Of a DNA stretch of 64,000 nucleotides, positions 51,326 to 60,971 are shown piece after piece. Source of the stretch: Enterococcus avium ATCC 14025 (GTDB taxonomy: Bacteria > Bacillota > Bacilli > Lactobacillales > Enterococcaceae); assembly GCF_000406965.1 (NCBI RefSeq), contig NZ_KE136357.1, positions 696,317 through 760,316 on the forward strand, given 5' to 3'. Within the stretch, counting starts at the first letter, position 1, and each line of letters starts with the position of its first letter. Position numbers and translations under genes: made by a program. Under the pieces are notes generated by a model that worked only from the letters and a program-made list of their open reading frames with translations, was not told where the DNA came from and searched no databases.

Positions 51326-52702
51326 GAGAGTGTAATATAAACCGTGTAAGTAACCATTAATCCTAGGCAGGTGGTTGCTTCGCGGTTTTTCTTTTTCTAC
51401 AATAAGATCAAGAGGTGAGTACACGATGGCTAGAAAGAAAAGAAATCCTGATGCCGAAAAGTTAGCTGAATCCATTCTGAATGCCTATCAACCTGAATCT
51501 GTCGATGACATGCAAGATGCTTTGAAAGATGTGTTTGGTCCCCTTTTTGAAAAGATGCTTCAAGGAGAATTGAATAATCATTTAGGTTATGATGCCCATT
51601 CTAAAGAGCCTAAGGAACACGATAACCGTCGAAATGGCTATGGAAATAAAACACTTAAAACCAGTTTTGGTGAAGTAGCTATTGATGTTCCTAGAGACCG
51701 GGAGGCTTCCTTCGAACCAGAGTTAATTCCTAAGCGAAAACGAGATGTTTCCGACATCGAAGGGAAGGTTCTTTCCATGTATGCACGAGGAATGAGTCAA
51801 CGAGATATCGCCGCAACCGTCGAAGACATTTATGGCTTTGATATTTCCCATGAAATGATTTCAGACATCACTGACGCTGTTCTTCCTGAATTGGAAGAAT
51901 GGCAAGCCCGTCCATTGGCCAAGTGCTATGCTTTTCTATTCGTTGATTGTATGTATGTTACTTTAAGAGAAAATTATGAAGCCAAAGAATATGCTGTATA
52001 CACCATTCTTGGCTATGATCTCAAAGGAAATAAGGAGATTTTAGGATTATGGTTAAATCAAACAGAATCTAAAAATCGCTGGATGCAAGTGTTCGATGAA
52101 TTGAAAGCACGTGGTGTCGAAGATGTTTTTTTCATTTCTATGGATGGGGTTTCTGGTCTTGAAGAAGGCGCAAAAGCGATCTTTCCATCGGTAATTGTTC
52201 AGCGCTGTATTGTTCATCTTGTTCGAAATGCATTGCGCTATATTCCAAGTAAGGATTATAAGGAAGTCTGCCGAGATATGAAAAAATTCTACGGTGCTTC
52301 GTCTCTAAACGCTGCACATGCTACTTTTGACAGTTTTCAAAATCGGTGGTCTCATTATTCTGGTGCTGTAGATGTCTGGAAACGGAACTTTGCACATGTT
52401 GAACAACTATTTGATTATGGTAGTGCCATTCGAAAAATTATGTACACTACCAATGCGGTTGAAAGTGTTCACTCCAGCTTCAGAAAAGTCACAAAAAAAG
52501 GAGCGTTCTCTAATGAGAATGCACTCCTAAAACTACTTTATTTACGCACGAAAGAATTACACGCGAAGTGGTCAGGTGGTCGAATTCAAAACTGGGCTAT
52601 GGTGCTTAATCAGTTAATGATCAACGAGACCTTCTCCTCTAGAATTGAAAAGTATGCGATTTACCTTCCATAACAACGGTAGGTTTATTCAACTATGTGT
52701 CC
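51326..52702 (+). mobile_element. IS256-family insertion sequence (ends approximate)
   Basis: Contains an intact IS256-type transposase. Candidate ends are GAGAGTGTAATATAAACC (about 51326) and, reversed, GGACACATAGTTGAATAAACC (about 52702); they match only loosely, and I could not find the target duplication, so limits are provisional. Confidence 0.7.
51426..52673 (+). CDS. IS256-family (mutator type) transposase
   Basis: 415 residues with the DDE set: FLFVDCMYVTLRE, FFISMDGVSGLEE and TTNAVESVHSSFRK, plus the mutator-family VQRCIVHLVRNAL. ATG 51426 after GAGGTGAG. Intact. Confidence 0.93.
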   Translation: MARKKRNPDAEKLAESILNAYQPESVDDMQDALKDVFGPLFEKMLQGELNNHLGYDAHSKEPKEHDNRRNGYGNKTLKTSFGEVAIDVPRDREASFEPELIPKRKRDVSDIEGKVLSMYARGMSQRDIAATVEDIYGFDISHEMISDITDAVLPELEEWQARPLAKCYAFLFVDCMYVTLRENYEAKEYAVYTILGYDLKGNKEILGLWLNQTESKNRWMQVFDELKARGVEDVFFISMDGVSGLEEGAKAIFPSVIVQRCIVHLVRNALRYIPSKDYKEVCRDMKKFYGASSLNAAHATFDSFQNRWSHYSGAVDVWKRNFAHVEQLFDYGSAIRKIMYTTNAVESVHSSFRKVTKKGAFSNENALLKLLYLRTKELHAKWSGGRIQNWAMVLNQLMINETFSSRIEKYAIYLP

Positions 52703-52767
52703 AATTAAAATTTATCTGATTTTAAAAATAGCCAAGAGAATTTGGGTTGTTAAAAACTCTTAACTAT

Positions 52768-53457
52768 TTAACTTCCACAGTTTAGTTGACAACCCCCATT
52801 TTTCAAGTAATACCCCTTGCCCCATACTGTTTCCAAAACATCTTCGGAAAAGCCTTCGTTGATCAATTTGCGGCGAAGATCTTTTGATAAAACTGACAGT
52901 TGGGCCAAGTTTGAATTCGATGGCTCTTTATTCCATATATATTTGCATAACTCTTCTCTAGACACAATCGAAGCATGTGCATCGTACAATTTCTGGAAAA
53001 ATTTTTGTTGATTTTTCGTGAAATCTAAAAATATTCGATCGTAATCATAATTATCGGCATGCTTCTTTTCAGATTCTTTCCTTGCAATACCGGCACAATC
53101 ACTTATCAGTTCACGTAAAAGATCCATCCCGATATCTTTTGGTATCCATTTATCAATTGCTAAGTCTTTTATACTGTTTTTTTCATTGTCAATTGGCTCA
53201 TTTAAATATTCTCTGAAAACAAAAACTCGTTTTTCCTTTAATTGAGGAACAATCATTTCTACTTCTTTGTTAGATAAAGATTCACTCAATATGACAAGTT
53301 GAAAAAAACGAATACTCCCTTGAACACTCATACGTAATATGTCATCAAGCATCGTTTTTGATACGAAGACTTCATAATTGAACTTCTGTAAACTCTCCTG
53401 CATAGAGCACTCGTTTAAAATATTATGAGTTAGTATTAATATTTTGATTTTCCTCAC
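52768..53457 (-). CDS. OmpR-type winged-helix regulator with receiver-like N-terminus
   Basis: About 229 residues if started at GTG 53457; the frame extends to 53562, but the paralog at 62692 begins at the matching position (MTVLLLTK). N-terminal receiver-like fold lacks the acidic phosphorylation pocket (KILILTHNILNE, LVILSES). C-terminal winged helix: FTKNQQKFFQKLYD, SREELCKYIWNK, TVWGKGYYLK. Probable phosphorylation-independent regulator of the adjacent surface genes. Start uncertain. Confidence 0.7.
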   Translation of the reverse strand: MRKIKILILTHNILNECSMQESLQKFNYEVFVSKTMLDDILRMSVQGSIRFFQLVILSESLSNKEVEMIVPQLKEKRVFVFREYLNEPIDNEKNSIKDLAIDKWIPKDIGMDLLRELISDCAGIARKESEKKHADNYDYDRIFLDFTKNQQKFFQKLYDAHASIVSREELCKYIWNKEPSNSNLAQLSVLSKDLRRKLINEGFSEDVLETVWGKGYYLKNGGCQLNCGS

Positions 53458-53491
53458 CCTGCTTAAATCTATTTTTATTTGATGCTCAAAT

Positions 53492-53812
53492 CTACTCGTA
53501 AAACTGTGCCTTAGATACACACCCGGCTTGGTAATTGATAGTAGCTCCCAAATTTTTTGCAATATTTTCTAATTCTAAAATACGTTTCTTTTCATACGTA
53601 TCAAAAAGTACATGATTGTCTACAGCAACTATCAAAATATAATTTACTAGCCTATTTTCAAGCAATTCTGGGTATTTCGAAGAATCTATCTCAGTATAGA
53701 CTTGTAGCAGAACATCAGTGATATCCCTTAATCCTTTATTTTTATCAGCACGAGCAATCAAATGATTGTACAACTGATAAACAATCTTTTTAGTAGATAC
53801 ACTTATTCCCAT
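53492..53812 (-). CDS. Enterocin A-type bacteriocin immunity protein
   Basis: 106 residues. STKKIVYQLYNHLIARAD, then VLLQVYTEIDSSKYPELLENR and LVNYILIVAVDNHVLF follow the four-helix pattern of the EntA_Immun family, ending near KAQF as in EntA immunity. ATG 53812 after AGGAGG. No bacteriocin structural gene is seen nearby, so it is an orphan immunity gene that would protect against class IIa bacteriocins, sitting inside the surface-protein locus. It overlaps the 5' extension of the regulator frame downstream. Confidence 0.85.
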   Translation of the reverse strand: MGISVSTKKIVYQLYNHLIARADKNKGLRDITDVLLQVYTEIDSSKYPELLENRLVNYILIVAVDNHVLFDTYEKKRILELENIAKNLGATINYQAGCVSKAQFYE

Positions 53813-53968
53813 TGTCTTCCTCCTAAAAAAGCGTTTTACTGTTATTTGATCTTTCAATTGCTAGTAAAAAAGTAAGCGCGAGTATATGCACTGCTCCATA
53901 GACGAAATAAACAAAACATTGGAGGAATCAAATCCTTCACCTCATTCTTCAAACGAATAAGACTTTTT

Positions 53969-54034
53969 TCAATTGAGGCTATTAATTATCGAACCTGAAG
54001 TCGATGTGAAATGTTTTACTTCAAACTTTTTCAT
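53969..54034 (-). CDS. 21-codon peptide ORF upstream of the immunity gene
   Basis: MKKFEVKHFTSTSGSIINSL then N, with AAGGGAG well spaced before ATG. No double-glycine leader or YGNGV motif. May be a signalling or leader peptide or a decayed bacteriocin gene. Confidence 0.3.
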   Translation of the reverse strand: MKKFEVKHFTSTSGSIINSLN

Positions 54035-54133
54035 ATTAAAACTCCCTTATCGCTGCTCTTACATCCACCCATTTTGCATAGCTTAGGAAGTTGTTTCATT
54101 ATGTTTTTTTAGTACCTTACAGTTACTACTGAT

Positions 54134-56221
54134 TTATTCTTCTGGTACATCCTCAAGTGACCAACACAATACGCCATTGTATGTGCCGACTGTGTCTGAG
54201 GGATGAATTGCTAATTGCAAATGCTCCGCCAAACTAACCTTCGTACTGCCGCTTCCATCCCAGATCGGTTGATCGTCCTCATTAATTGGAATATCTTGCT
54301 TCTGGTTTTTATAGCTTAATCTTTGAGCGAGTACCTGGCCTTTTTCATTTGTTAGCGGCTGTTCTTCTTTTACTTTAATTGTCCAGTGACTTTTATCCAG
54401 CTTGCTTACATCCTCAACCCCAAATTCTTCCTTCGTGGTTGCAGAGATTAACTTATCCATCGCTGGAATCTCATTTTCACCGAAACTAATCGTATTAGGA
54501 ATAATAAGCTTAGGACTAGATTCTTTCTTGATAATTCTACTTTCCTTTTCAGATTCTTGATTGTTATCGTCTTTTATATAGAAGAAAACCTCTTGATCTA
54601 GCCAATTTTCAGGAAATGTGAACTTAACCTTATCTACCATATTTTCAGGAGCGTCTGCGTATTCCTTTAGTACTTTTTCTTCAGTACCGCAACGAGCCAT
54701 CAGATACACCTTAGCACCAGTGTCGTGCGAAAACGTATATGAAAGTTCGCGTGAATTAGTAAAACGCGAGATGTAGAGCGGATTTTCATTATCATTCAGT
54801 TTGAATTGCAATACCTTTTTTTCACGATAACGATGAACAATCATCTGTTCATCCGGCAAGAAGATTCCCTTGTCTTGCTTATTATCCTTGATAGGTTCAT
54901 ATCCAGGAATTTCTGGATAATCATTAGATAAATCAAAGGGTGTGGTTAGGATTCCTTCTTTCGTTATCGACTCACGTAACGTGTTGTCTCTTTCGTCTAA
55001 AAAGGCTATAGTTATTTTTGCACCATAATTGATTACTGAAGCCGCTGATTTTTCTCCTAAATTTTTTCCATCAAAAATAGTTTGTACACTAAACGGCAAG
55101 CTTAATTTCCCATCAGAAACAGCAGAAGAATCAACAGGATTTTCTGCTCCGATCCATTTTAGATATACGTTATATTGAAGAACGGTGTCATATAGACGAT
55201 TATCTGTTGGATTCTTAGCTTTAATTATCACATGGTTGTCATCTGTGACCTGATAACTAAATAAATCGGTAAGATCCTCTCCAATTATATTAGTTATTCT
55301 CATTTTTTCTGGCTCATATTGTCTTGTCTGATTCACCTGCTCCAAATTAAAATCAATTTCCATTTGATTTGTTTTTGACCATTGATCAACATTTGGCATC
55401 GTCTGTTGTGCCTTCAAATAAACATCTTTATTTGCTACTTCAAATTCTGAATCTACAGCGTAAGCAGGAGGAAATTCTGGTTTGGCTATAAAATCTGTGA
55501 AATAAACAATTGACGAAGGAGTAACATCGTTGTTGTGTACCATAAACGTGATAGTAGAAACAGCATTTGTTGTTACTTCAAAACGCTGACGCGGATCTCG
55601 CCAAGGAATTCCAGCGGTGATATTTTTTAGATATAACCAATATTTATCTCCTCCGCCGTCCCAAGTATCATAAAGAATATGTGTTGGATTTTCCGCATAC
55701 AATGAATCAATTATTGTGCCTGGATTTTTATAGCCAATATATTTGTTTTGATTTAGCCCATAATAATTAAATGCGGTTTTTATCTCCATAGGCTGACCAT
55801 TTTTGTCCAAAAAATCATAAGTGACGATCATTTCACCTGAAATATCAATTCCCAGAAAATAGCTCTTTGTGAAGCTGATGGTCCCGCCATCTAAATTGCT
55901 TTTATTTCTCTCCACTGTTATCAGTAAGCTTACTTCTTTTCCCTCATAGAAACCGACATTTTTCACTAACGCTTTACTTCTATTTGTCTTTCGATCAACC
56001 GATATATAATCTGAACCGACATCTCCTTCAAGCGCTTCAACAGTCGTATTTTTTCCATAATGCATGATGAAGGTATTTTCTGCTGGTGTTACTGATTGGT
56101 TTGCCCAATGGAAGTACCCTAGATCTGTCAGAGGTCTAGGTGCCGCCTCTACTCTGACTGAGTTCCAGAAAACACCTGCAAATAATATTAGCCAAAACAA
56201 TAAATGACTACGCTTTTTCAT
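54134..56221 (-). CDS. Large WxL-domain surface protein
   Basis: 695 residues. Signal peptide (KKRSHLLFWLILFAGVFW ... VEAAP). A long extracellular region with a beta-rich N-terminal part and a MucBP-like segment (ITIAFLDERDNTLRESI, YPEIPGYEPI, MIVHRYREK). The C-terminus has the WxL-like ending TYNGVLCWSLEDVPEE, as in the family's YxGxLTWxLxDAP. WxL domains bind the cell wall non-covalently. ATG 56221 overlaps the preceding gene by 14 bases, after GAGGCG. Confidence 0.8.
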   Translation of the reverse strand: MKKRSHLLFWLILFAGVFWNSVRVEAAPRPLTDLGYFHWANQSVTPAENTFIMHYGKNTTVEALEGDVGSDYISVDRKTNRSKALVKNVGFYEGKEVSLLITVERNKSNLDGGTISFTKSYFLGIDISGEMIVTYDFLDKNGQPMEIKTAFNYYGLNQNKYIGYKNPGTIIDSLYAENPTHILYDTWDGGGDKYWLYLKNITAGIPWRDPRQRFEVTTNAVSTITFMVHNNDVTPSSIVYFTDFIAKPEFPPAYAVDSEFEVANKDVYLKAQQTMPNVDQWSKTNQMEIDFNLEQVNQTRQYEPEKMRITNIIGEDLTDLFSYQVTDDNHVIIKAKNPTDNRLYDTVLQYNVYLKWIGAENPVDSSAVSDGKLSLPFSVQTIFDGKNLGEKSAASVINYGAKITIAFLDERDNTLRESITKEGILTTPFDLSNDYPEIPGYEPIKDNKQDKGIFLPDEQMIVHRYREKKVLQFKLNDNENPLYISRFTNSRELSYTFSHDTGAKVYLMARCGTEEKVLKEYADAPENMVDKVKFTFPENWLDQEVFFYIKDDNNQESEKESRIIKKESSPKLIIPNTISFGENEIPAMDKLISATTKEEFGVEDVSKLDKSHWTIKVKEEQPLTNEKGQVLAQRLSYKNQKQDIPINEDDQPIWDGSGSTKVSLAEHLQLAIHPSDTVGTYNGVLCWSLEDVPEE

Positions 56222-56555
56222 CTTGCATCGCCTCATTTCTAAGTTTCGTTTTCAACGAGTAGATGAAAACAACTAAAACTAGAATCAGCAGGCCGATTCC
56301 TCCGAATAAAAGTGATTTTTCTTCATTTGTTTTTGGGTACATTTTAGAACCTGATCCTGTTGCGACTGCCCCCATTTGAGGTGCGTCATTTTTGGAATCA
56401 TTCATCGATACCTTCTCCATTGGTATCGTTTGATTTTTATTACTAGGTTGATAAAATGTTATACCCACTTCACTTTTGGCTTGCTCAGCAGCTTCTGCTG
56501 GCATAGATACCCCTATCAATAACGCCAAAAGCAAGAAGCTCAAAACTTTTTTCAT
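56208..56555 (-). CDS. Small LPXTG-like protein of the WxL locus
   Basis: 115 residues: signal peptide (MKKVLSFLLLALLIGVSMPA), a short extracellular stretch and a sortase-like tail: MYPKTNE, a hydrophobic helix (LLFGGIGLLILVLVVFIYSL) and basic end. MYPKTNE is a degenerate LPxTG (Leu and Gly replaced), so sortase anchoring is doubtful and it may stay as a membrane protein. Small LPXTG proteins are typical members of WxL loci. Confidence 0.75.
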   Translation of the reverse strand: MKKVLSFLLLALLIGVSMPAEAAEQAKSEVGITFYQPSNKNQTIPMEKVSMNDSKNDAPQMGAVATGSGSKMYPKTNEEKSLLFGGIGLLILVLVVFIYSLKTKLRNEAMQDEKA

Positions 56556-56569
56556 TTTTCTCCCCCGCT

Positions 56570-57619
56570 CTATCGATCTTTACTTTTTAATTTGTAAATA
56601 TACACGATTAAACCAAGAATGATTCCCAAGAATACGATCCCTATTAAATAAAGCAACCAGCTATAATCCTTTGTGTCTTTTACTTCTACTGCTTGCTTAT
56701 TCAATTTTTCATCCGTACCTTTGATTTCAAACTCTTTTCTAAACAGCCACTTCTTTCCTGCATCATTTTTTAAATGCATTGTTAGTTCATACTTGCCTTT
56801 TTTAAGAGGCTCGTTATTCCAGCTGATTGGCAAACGGAAGCTGGTTCGCGGTGCAAAGGAGATTTTTTTATCTAAGACTTTCAGTATGTCCTTCTGACCT
56901 TTTTTTGTCACCGTCGCATGCATGGCCAATTTGCTCATGAGTAGAGGCTGCGTATTTTCCATCTCAGCAAATACTGTCAAATAACCATTGTCTAATCCTG
57001 GAGTCACTTTTTTTAAAGCCAATCCTGGTTGAATCTCTTTATCCGAACAGCTGAGTTTGGCACCAATAGTATAGGCAAATTTATTTTTAAGACTGAACCC
57101 TTCATCCTTTTTTTCTTGCCCTTTCGTATCTTCATAGCAATAAAAACCGCCTAGAATCGTTCCATCGAATCCTTCAGCAGGAATTTTTAATTGAAAGCTT
57201 ACATCTCGTGCTTCTCCTGGCTTCAGTGTAACTGTCTGTGGCTCAGAGATAAGTTCTTCAAAAGAGGGTCCGCCGATTAGCTTGGCTCCATGCTTTGAAT
57301 AATCAATTGAACCATTTTTATTAGTAATGGCGTTATTTCCCTCAACGATGACCTGAATCTGCTTTTCACTTGTATTTTGCAGCTTAAGTGTTAGCTCCTG
57401 CTCAGCACCAGGCTGCACCTTCAGATCATAATAGCTTGCCTCAGATTGCTGATTATCAGGTAAAACTGCTTGAGCATCAAAGCTGACCTTATTTGTCGTG
57501 TTTTTTTCTTCAGCCAAAGTATGAGTTGGTAAAAAAAGAACTGCTAAGCTAACAAAACAAAGAATAAAAAAGAGGGGGAATCTCTTCCCCCACCCTCCTA
57601 GCTTCCTACGCTGGCGCAT
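56570..57619 (-). CDS. WxL-interacting protein (DUF916 and DUF3324)
   Basis: 349 residues: signal peptide, DUF916 from about 40 to 160 (YYDLKVQPGAEQELTLKLQN, VSFQLKIPAEGFDGTILGGF), DUF3324 from about 175 to 300 (IGAKLSCSDKEIQPGLALKK), and a C-terminal membrane anchor with basic end. Such proteins bind WxL proteins and host matrix. Start at 57619 overlaps the end of the upstream WxL gene by 14 bases, so the operon is coupled. Confidence 0.88.
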   Translation of the reverse strand: MRQRRKLGGWGKRFPLFFILCFVSLAVLFLPTHTLAEEKNTTNKVSFDAQAVLPDNQQSEASYYDLKVQPGAEQELTLKLQNTSEKQIQVIVEGNNAITNKNGSIDYSKHGAKLIGGPSFEELISEPQTVTLKPGEARDVSFQLKIPAEGFDGTILGGFYCYEDTKGQEKKDEGFSLKNKFAYTIGAKLSCSDKEIQPGLALKKVTPGLDNGYLTVFAEMENTQPLLMSKLAMHATVTKKGQKDILKVLDKKISFAPRTSFRLPISWNNEPLKKGKYELTMHLKNDAGKKWLFRKEFEIKGTDEKLNKQAVEVKDTKDYSWLLYLIGIVFLGIILGLIVYIYKLKSKDR

Positions 57620-58265
57620 CAGTTAACACCCATGTTAAATCTGCCGTATAGCTTTGTGCTTCCAATCCAGCACGCGGTACGTGAAGCTTCACATTTTCAT
57701 TTTGACCGTCTTGGCCCTCAAAGACTGCCGCAAAACCTCCAGCACCTTGTCCTTCTTTTGCCAACATTACATCTTGATATTCATCACTCAATTCAAAGAA
57801 ATCATTTGCCATTTTAGGCGCTACTGATTCATTGTCTTTTGTCACGACTTTCCCATTGGCTAATGACATTTTTGCTCCAGTTAGCTCTTTGCCATTTTCA
57901 CCTACAAATGGAGAGATAGTTACACCAAGTGTCCAACCTTTTGCTCCGCCTCGAGTATCGTTTACCTGCACGTGTGGCTTTTGATTCATTGCAAAGTAAT
58001 CTGTATCTCCCTGTCTGATTTCTTGTTGACCAAATGTAATATTTGATGCATAAGGAATAGATAGAGCTCCGGTACCTCCTGTACCTGGATCATCATCATG
58101 AGTATCATCTGGAACAATTGGGTCCACATCTTCTCCCGATCCTGCAGTGAATGTTACGTCTGTTTTGTTCGTATTTTCTGTAAAGTCAGTAGCAAAAACA
58201 GTCGTACTTGTCGCACTTAATGCCAATAACCCTAGTGCGGCGGTCGTAACTATCGTTTTTTTCAT
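57606..58265 (-). CDS. WxL-domain surface protein
   Basis: 219 residues. Signal peptide MKKTIVTTAALGLLALSATS, ASP-rich repeat (DPIVPDDTHDDDPGTG), then the WxL domain: GWTLGVTISPF as the first WxL motif and YTADLTWVLTDAP at the C-terminus. Lead WxL gene of the operon, followed by the interacting protein, the LPXTG-like protein and the large WxL protein. Ribosome binding site AGGAGG. Confidence 0.9.
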   Translation of the reverse strand: MKKTIVTTAALGLLALSATSTTVFATDFTENTNKTDVTFTAGSGEDVDPIVPDDTHDDDPGTGGTGALSIPYASNITFGQQEIRQGDTDYFAMNQKPHVQVNDTRGGAKGWTLGVTISPFVGENGKELTGAKMSLANGKVVTKDNESVAPKMANDFFELSDEYQDVMLAKEGQGAGGFAAVFEGQDGQNENVKLHVPRAGLEAQSYTADLTWVLTDAPA

Positions 58266-58396
58266 TCTATAATTCCTCCTAAATAATAATTAGTCTAATT
58301 CGACTAAATCAATTCTCGCATGGACCCCTTACTATTTCTAGTTCGAAAATTTTCCTAAATCCGGAAAAAAATTAGAAATACTTCTTTCATCAAATT

Positions 58397-58444
58397 AAAA
58401 AGACGCATCGACTTTTACGTCCATGCGTCTTTTTGATTGGCTAT
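58397..58444 (-). terminator. Terminator overlapping the end of the Mga gene
   Basis: AAAAAGACGCAT pairs with ATGCGTCTTTTT; the stem covers the last codons and the stop. Confidence 0.8.
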
Positions 58445-59890
58445 ATCATAGATAACTTTCCCCAATTGTCGCCAGTTTCTTTCAGTGGGGATGTTTTCCA
58501 TTAATACCAACGGTGTATCTCCAGTATTGAAATAATAGTTAGAAACGACTAAATCTACTTCTGAGGCCTTTGTTTTATAATCATAAAATGCAAAAGTATA
58601 CGTATGACCAAATTGTACATTGATTTTATTCATCAACCATAAGCGATGAGTATGGTGCAGATCATCTTGAATTAATACCTTTAAAGGCTTAAAACTGCTT
58701 AAAAACAGTCCGTAATAATCTAAAACAAAGTAATAGTTTAAAAATAGCTGCTCCCAATTATCTAAAATAGCCGATACTTGTTTATCTGCCATTTGATTCA
58801 GTGTTTTATGAAACGTGTTAATTATATGATAATTCCTAGGTTTCTCTCCAAGAACCTCATTCTGATAGGAACGATTAAAGAAGAGATCAGTATTTCCATA
58901 AAAAAATAGGCTCCTCTCATGAAAGGCAATAAAATTGAATAATAGCTCTTGATCCATTACAGCCAATTCAAAATTGAACTCCTGTCTCAAAGCAGCAGCT
59001 AAATTCTCCACCGCTCGATAAGAATCGGTGTTAGCCTTTTGATGTGCCGCGGCGTAACTATTCTCATAGCATTTGTTCCCATCAATAATGCCGAAGGAGT
59101 AAATGACTTGATAGAGAAAAAACAGCTCATCATTATTTAAGACCATGTCGGTTTCGCTGTGCCAATGTCTCAGTCGTTCAAAAAATGGATCTAATTCGAT
59201 GACCGCCTTCACGCTAGTGTGAATTGATATATTGACGATTTTGCTTCTTTCCAAGGTTATTGCCAGCCAATAAGAAAATATACGTTTCTGCAGGGGTTCC
59301 AACGAAATTCGATAGTTTTCTTCAAAGCTTTCTATATATGATTCTATCTTGTTTAACTTTGTAGCAAAGGGCCAACTTCCAATATTTTCCCGCGTTGAAT
59401 GCCAGTAAAAGTAATAGTAAAAGCAACGAATTCTTTTTTCCTCTGCCTGTAAATAGAGCTTATAGGGCTGAAAGTCAATGTGATAACGCTCGAAATATGG
59501 ACCAAGTAACTTTGCATACCGAAAAACAGTCGATACGCTCGTAAATTGCTTTTCCGCAAAATCCTTTAACGACTTTTCAGGCTGACGATACATAAAATCG
59601 ATTAGCTGATAATTGTACGAAGCTTTATAGAAATGAAGGTAGATTGCATAGATTGGAAAATCCTCTTCCTTTTTGACATAGAAGCGTTTGTTTTCATCAT
59701 TTAACAGATAAATTCTACCATCATAGATTTCAAACAGTCCTGATAATTCTTCAATGTAGTGTAAGACAGATTTATTTGTAACCTTGAGCAAGCTTTTCAA
59801 TTCCTTTATAGTGCACCAATCATTTTTCTCCAGCAGGTGATCAAGTAGGACCACTTTTTTTACAGATGTTTTTGTTAAAAACGTTTGCAT
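58415..59890 (-). CDS. Mga-family helix-turn-helix regulator
   Basis: 491 residues: an N-terminal HTH (WCTIKELKSLLKVTNKSVLHYI) and second HTH (KSLKDFAEKQFTSVSTVFRY), then a PRD-like middle and a IIB-like C-terminal domain, as in Mga/AtxA virulence regulators. Directly upstream of the WxL operon in the same direction; a likely activator of it. Confidence 0.85.
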   Translation of the reverse strand: MQTFLTKTSVKKVVLLDHLLEKNDWCTIKELKSLLKVTNKSVLHYIEELSGLFEIYDGRIYLLNDENKRFYVKKEEDFPIYAIYLHFYKASYNYQLIDFMYRQPEKSLKDFAEKQFTSVSTVFRYAKLLGPYFERYHIDFQPYKLYLQAEEKRIRCFYYYFYWHSTRENIGSWPFATKLNKIESYIESFEENYRISLEPLQKRIFSYWLAITLERSKIVNISIHTSVKAVIELDPFFERLRHWHSETDMVLNNDELFFLYQVIYSFGIIDGNKCYENSYAAAHQKANTDSYRAVENLAAALRQEFNFELAVMDQELLFNFIAFHERSLFFYGNTDLFFNRSYQNEVLGEKPRNYHIINTFHKTLNQMADKQVSAILDNWEQLFLNYYFVLDYYGLFLSSFKPLKVLIQDDLHHTHRLWLMNKINVQFGHTYTFAFYDYKTKASEVDLVVSNYYFNTGDTPLVLMENIPTERNWRQLGKVIYDIANQKDAWT

Positions 59891-59938
59891 TTCTTTTAAC
59901 TCCTAACCCTTTCTTCTCAGCACGTAATGACCAGCTAA

Positions 59939-59976
59939 AGAACAGACTTCCCTCAGATTCGAAGGAAGTCTGTTCT
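59939..59976 (-). terminator. Terminator of the CPBP protease gene
   Basis: AGAACAGACTTCC pairs with GGAAGTCTGTTCT. Confidence 0.85.
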
Positions 59977-59995
59977 GATCATCACTAATCACTTA

Positions 59996-60826
59996 TCAGA
60001 CGATGCTGTTGATTTGTTTCGTTTTATATAAATAAAGTAGAAGGACTAGAGTAAGAACAGCTAAGACAATAGTTGTTGACAGTGCTGCCTCTGCTCCGAA
60101 CTGTCCTCCAGTTAGTAGCGGGTTATCCCCATGAATGATCGTTCTAAAGTATCCAGATTCGGTAGTTCCGCTGACTGGAATTCCCAATAAGGAACCTTGC
60201 ACCCAATTCCAGGTAATGTGAGCACCGATCGCTGCAAGCAAGCTTCCAGTTTTATACATCAACACTCCAAAAAAGCATCCGGCGAGAAAAACATTCACTA
60301 AAGCTAGTAAGCTTACATTTGGATTTAGAGCATGTACTAAGGCAAAAAGAAGACCTGAACCTAGTAAGGCGATAATTGGTCCAAATTTTAACAGCCGATG
60401 CTGAATAAACCCACGGAAAAATAACTCTTCACTCGTACCGACAGCCACAAAAATCACAAAATTAACAAGTAATTTATACAGATTTTGATTTCCTGTTTTC
60501 AACTGATAAAGTCCTGGTAAATAAAGTGTCCCCGTAATAAGCAAAAATACACCGATTCCTGCTAACAGTCCATAAATTAACTGACGCCCATCACCCTTGT
60601 TCCAGCTCATTCCATAATTACGAATTGTCTTTTTTTCCACCCTACTAGCAAAATAGAAAAACAATAAGCAAATAGAAATGTGTACTACTGTACTCACCAA
60701 TGCACTTACTAAGAGCATACTAGCAGGAAATAGTCCTGCGACTGCATTATTACTTATCATCCCCAATACGAATCCAAATAAGGCGATAACTACTGCTAAC
60801 CCTTTTAAAAAATATTCTTTTTTCAC
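59996..60826 (-). CDS. CPBP-family intramembrane metalloprotease
   Basis: 276 residues with about eight membrane helices. CPBP motifs: TSEELFFRGFIQHRLL (EExxxR), FALVHALNPN (FxxxH) and IGAHITWNW (HxxxN). These proteases (Abi family) process prenylated or secreted peptides and are often linked to bacteriocin immunity, which fits the nearby immunity gene. Confidence 0.87.
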   Translation of the reverse strand: MKKEYFLKGLAVVIALFGFVLGMISNNAVAGLFPASMLLVSALVSTVVHISICLLFFYFASRVEKKTIRNYGMSWNKGDGRQLIYGLLAGIGVFLLITGTLYLPGLYQLKTGNQNLYKLLVNFVIFVAVGTSEELFFRGFIQHRLLKFGPIIALLGSGLLFALVHALNPNVSLLALVNVFLAGCFFGVLMYKTGSLLAAIGAHITWNWVQGSLLGIPVSGTTESGYFRTIIHGDNPLLTGGQFGAEAALSTTIVLAVLTLVLLLYLYKTKQINSIV

Positions 60827-60971
60827 ACAAATTCTCCCTTTGCATTTTGCATATTAGCATTATTTGCTATTTTCAGCCAGAATTTGTTCTTTTCAATCAA
60901 ATAAAAAAAAGAATCAAACACGAAAAAATCATACTGTTCGCGATCATTTTCTAGTTGCACCGACAGTTCTT

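Noticed and set aside
51318-52710. Exact IS256 ends and 8-base target duplication
   Set aside because: Candidate terminal repeats match only in part and no flanking direct repeat was found, so only approximate limits are given.
53835-53930. A class IIa bacteriocin gene next to the immunity gene
   Set aside because: Frames on the minus strand here show no YGNGV motif or double-glycine leader; only the 21-codon ORF upstream is worth listing.
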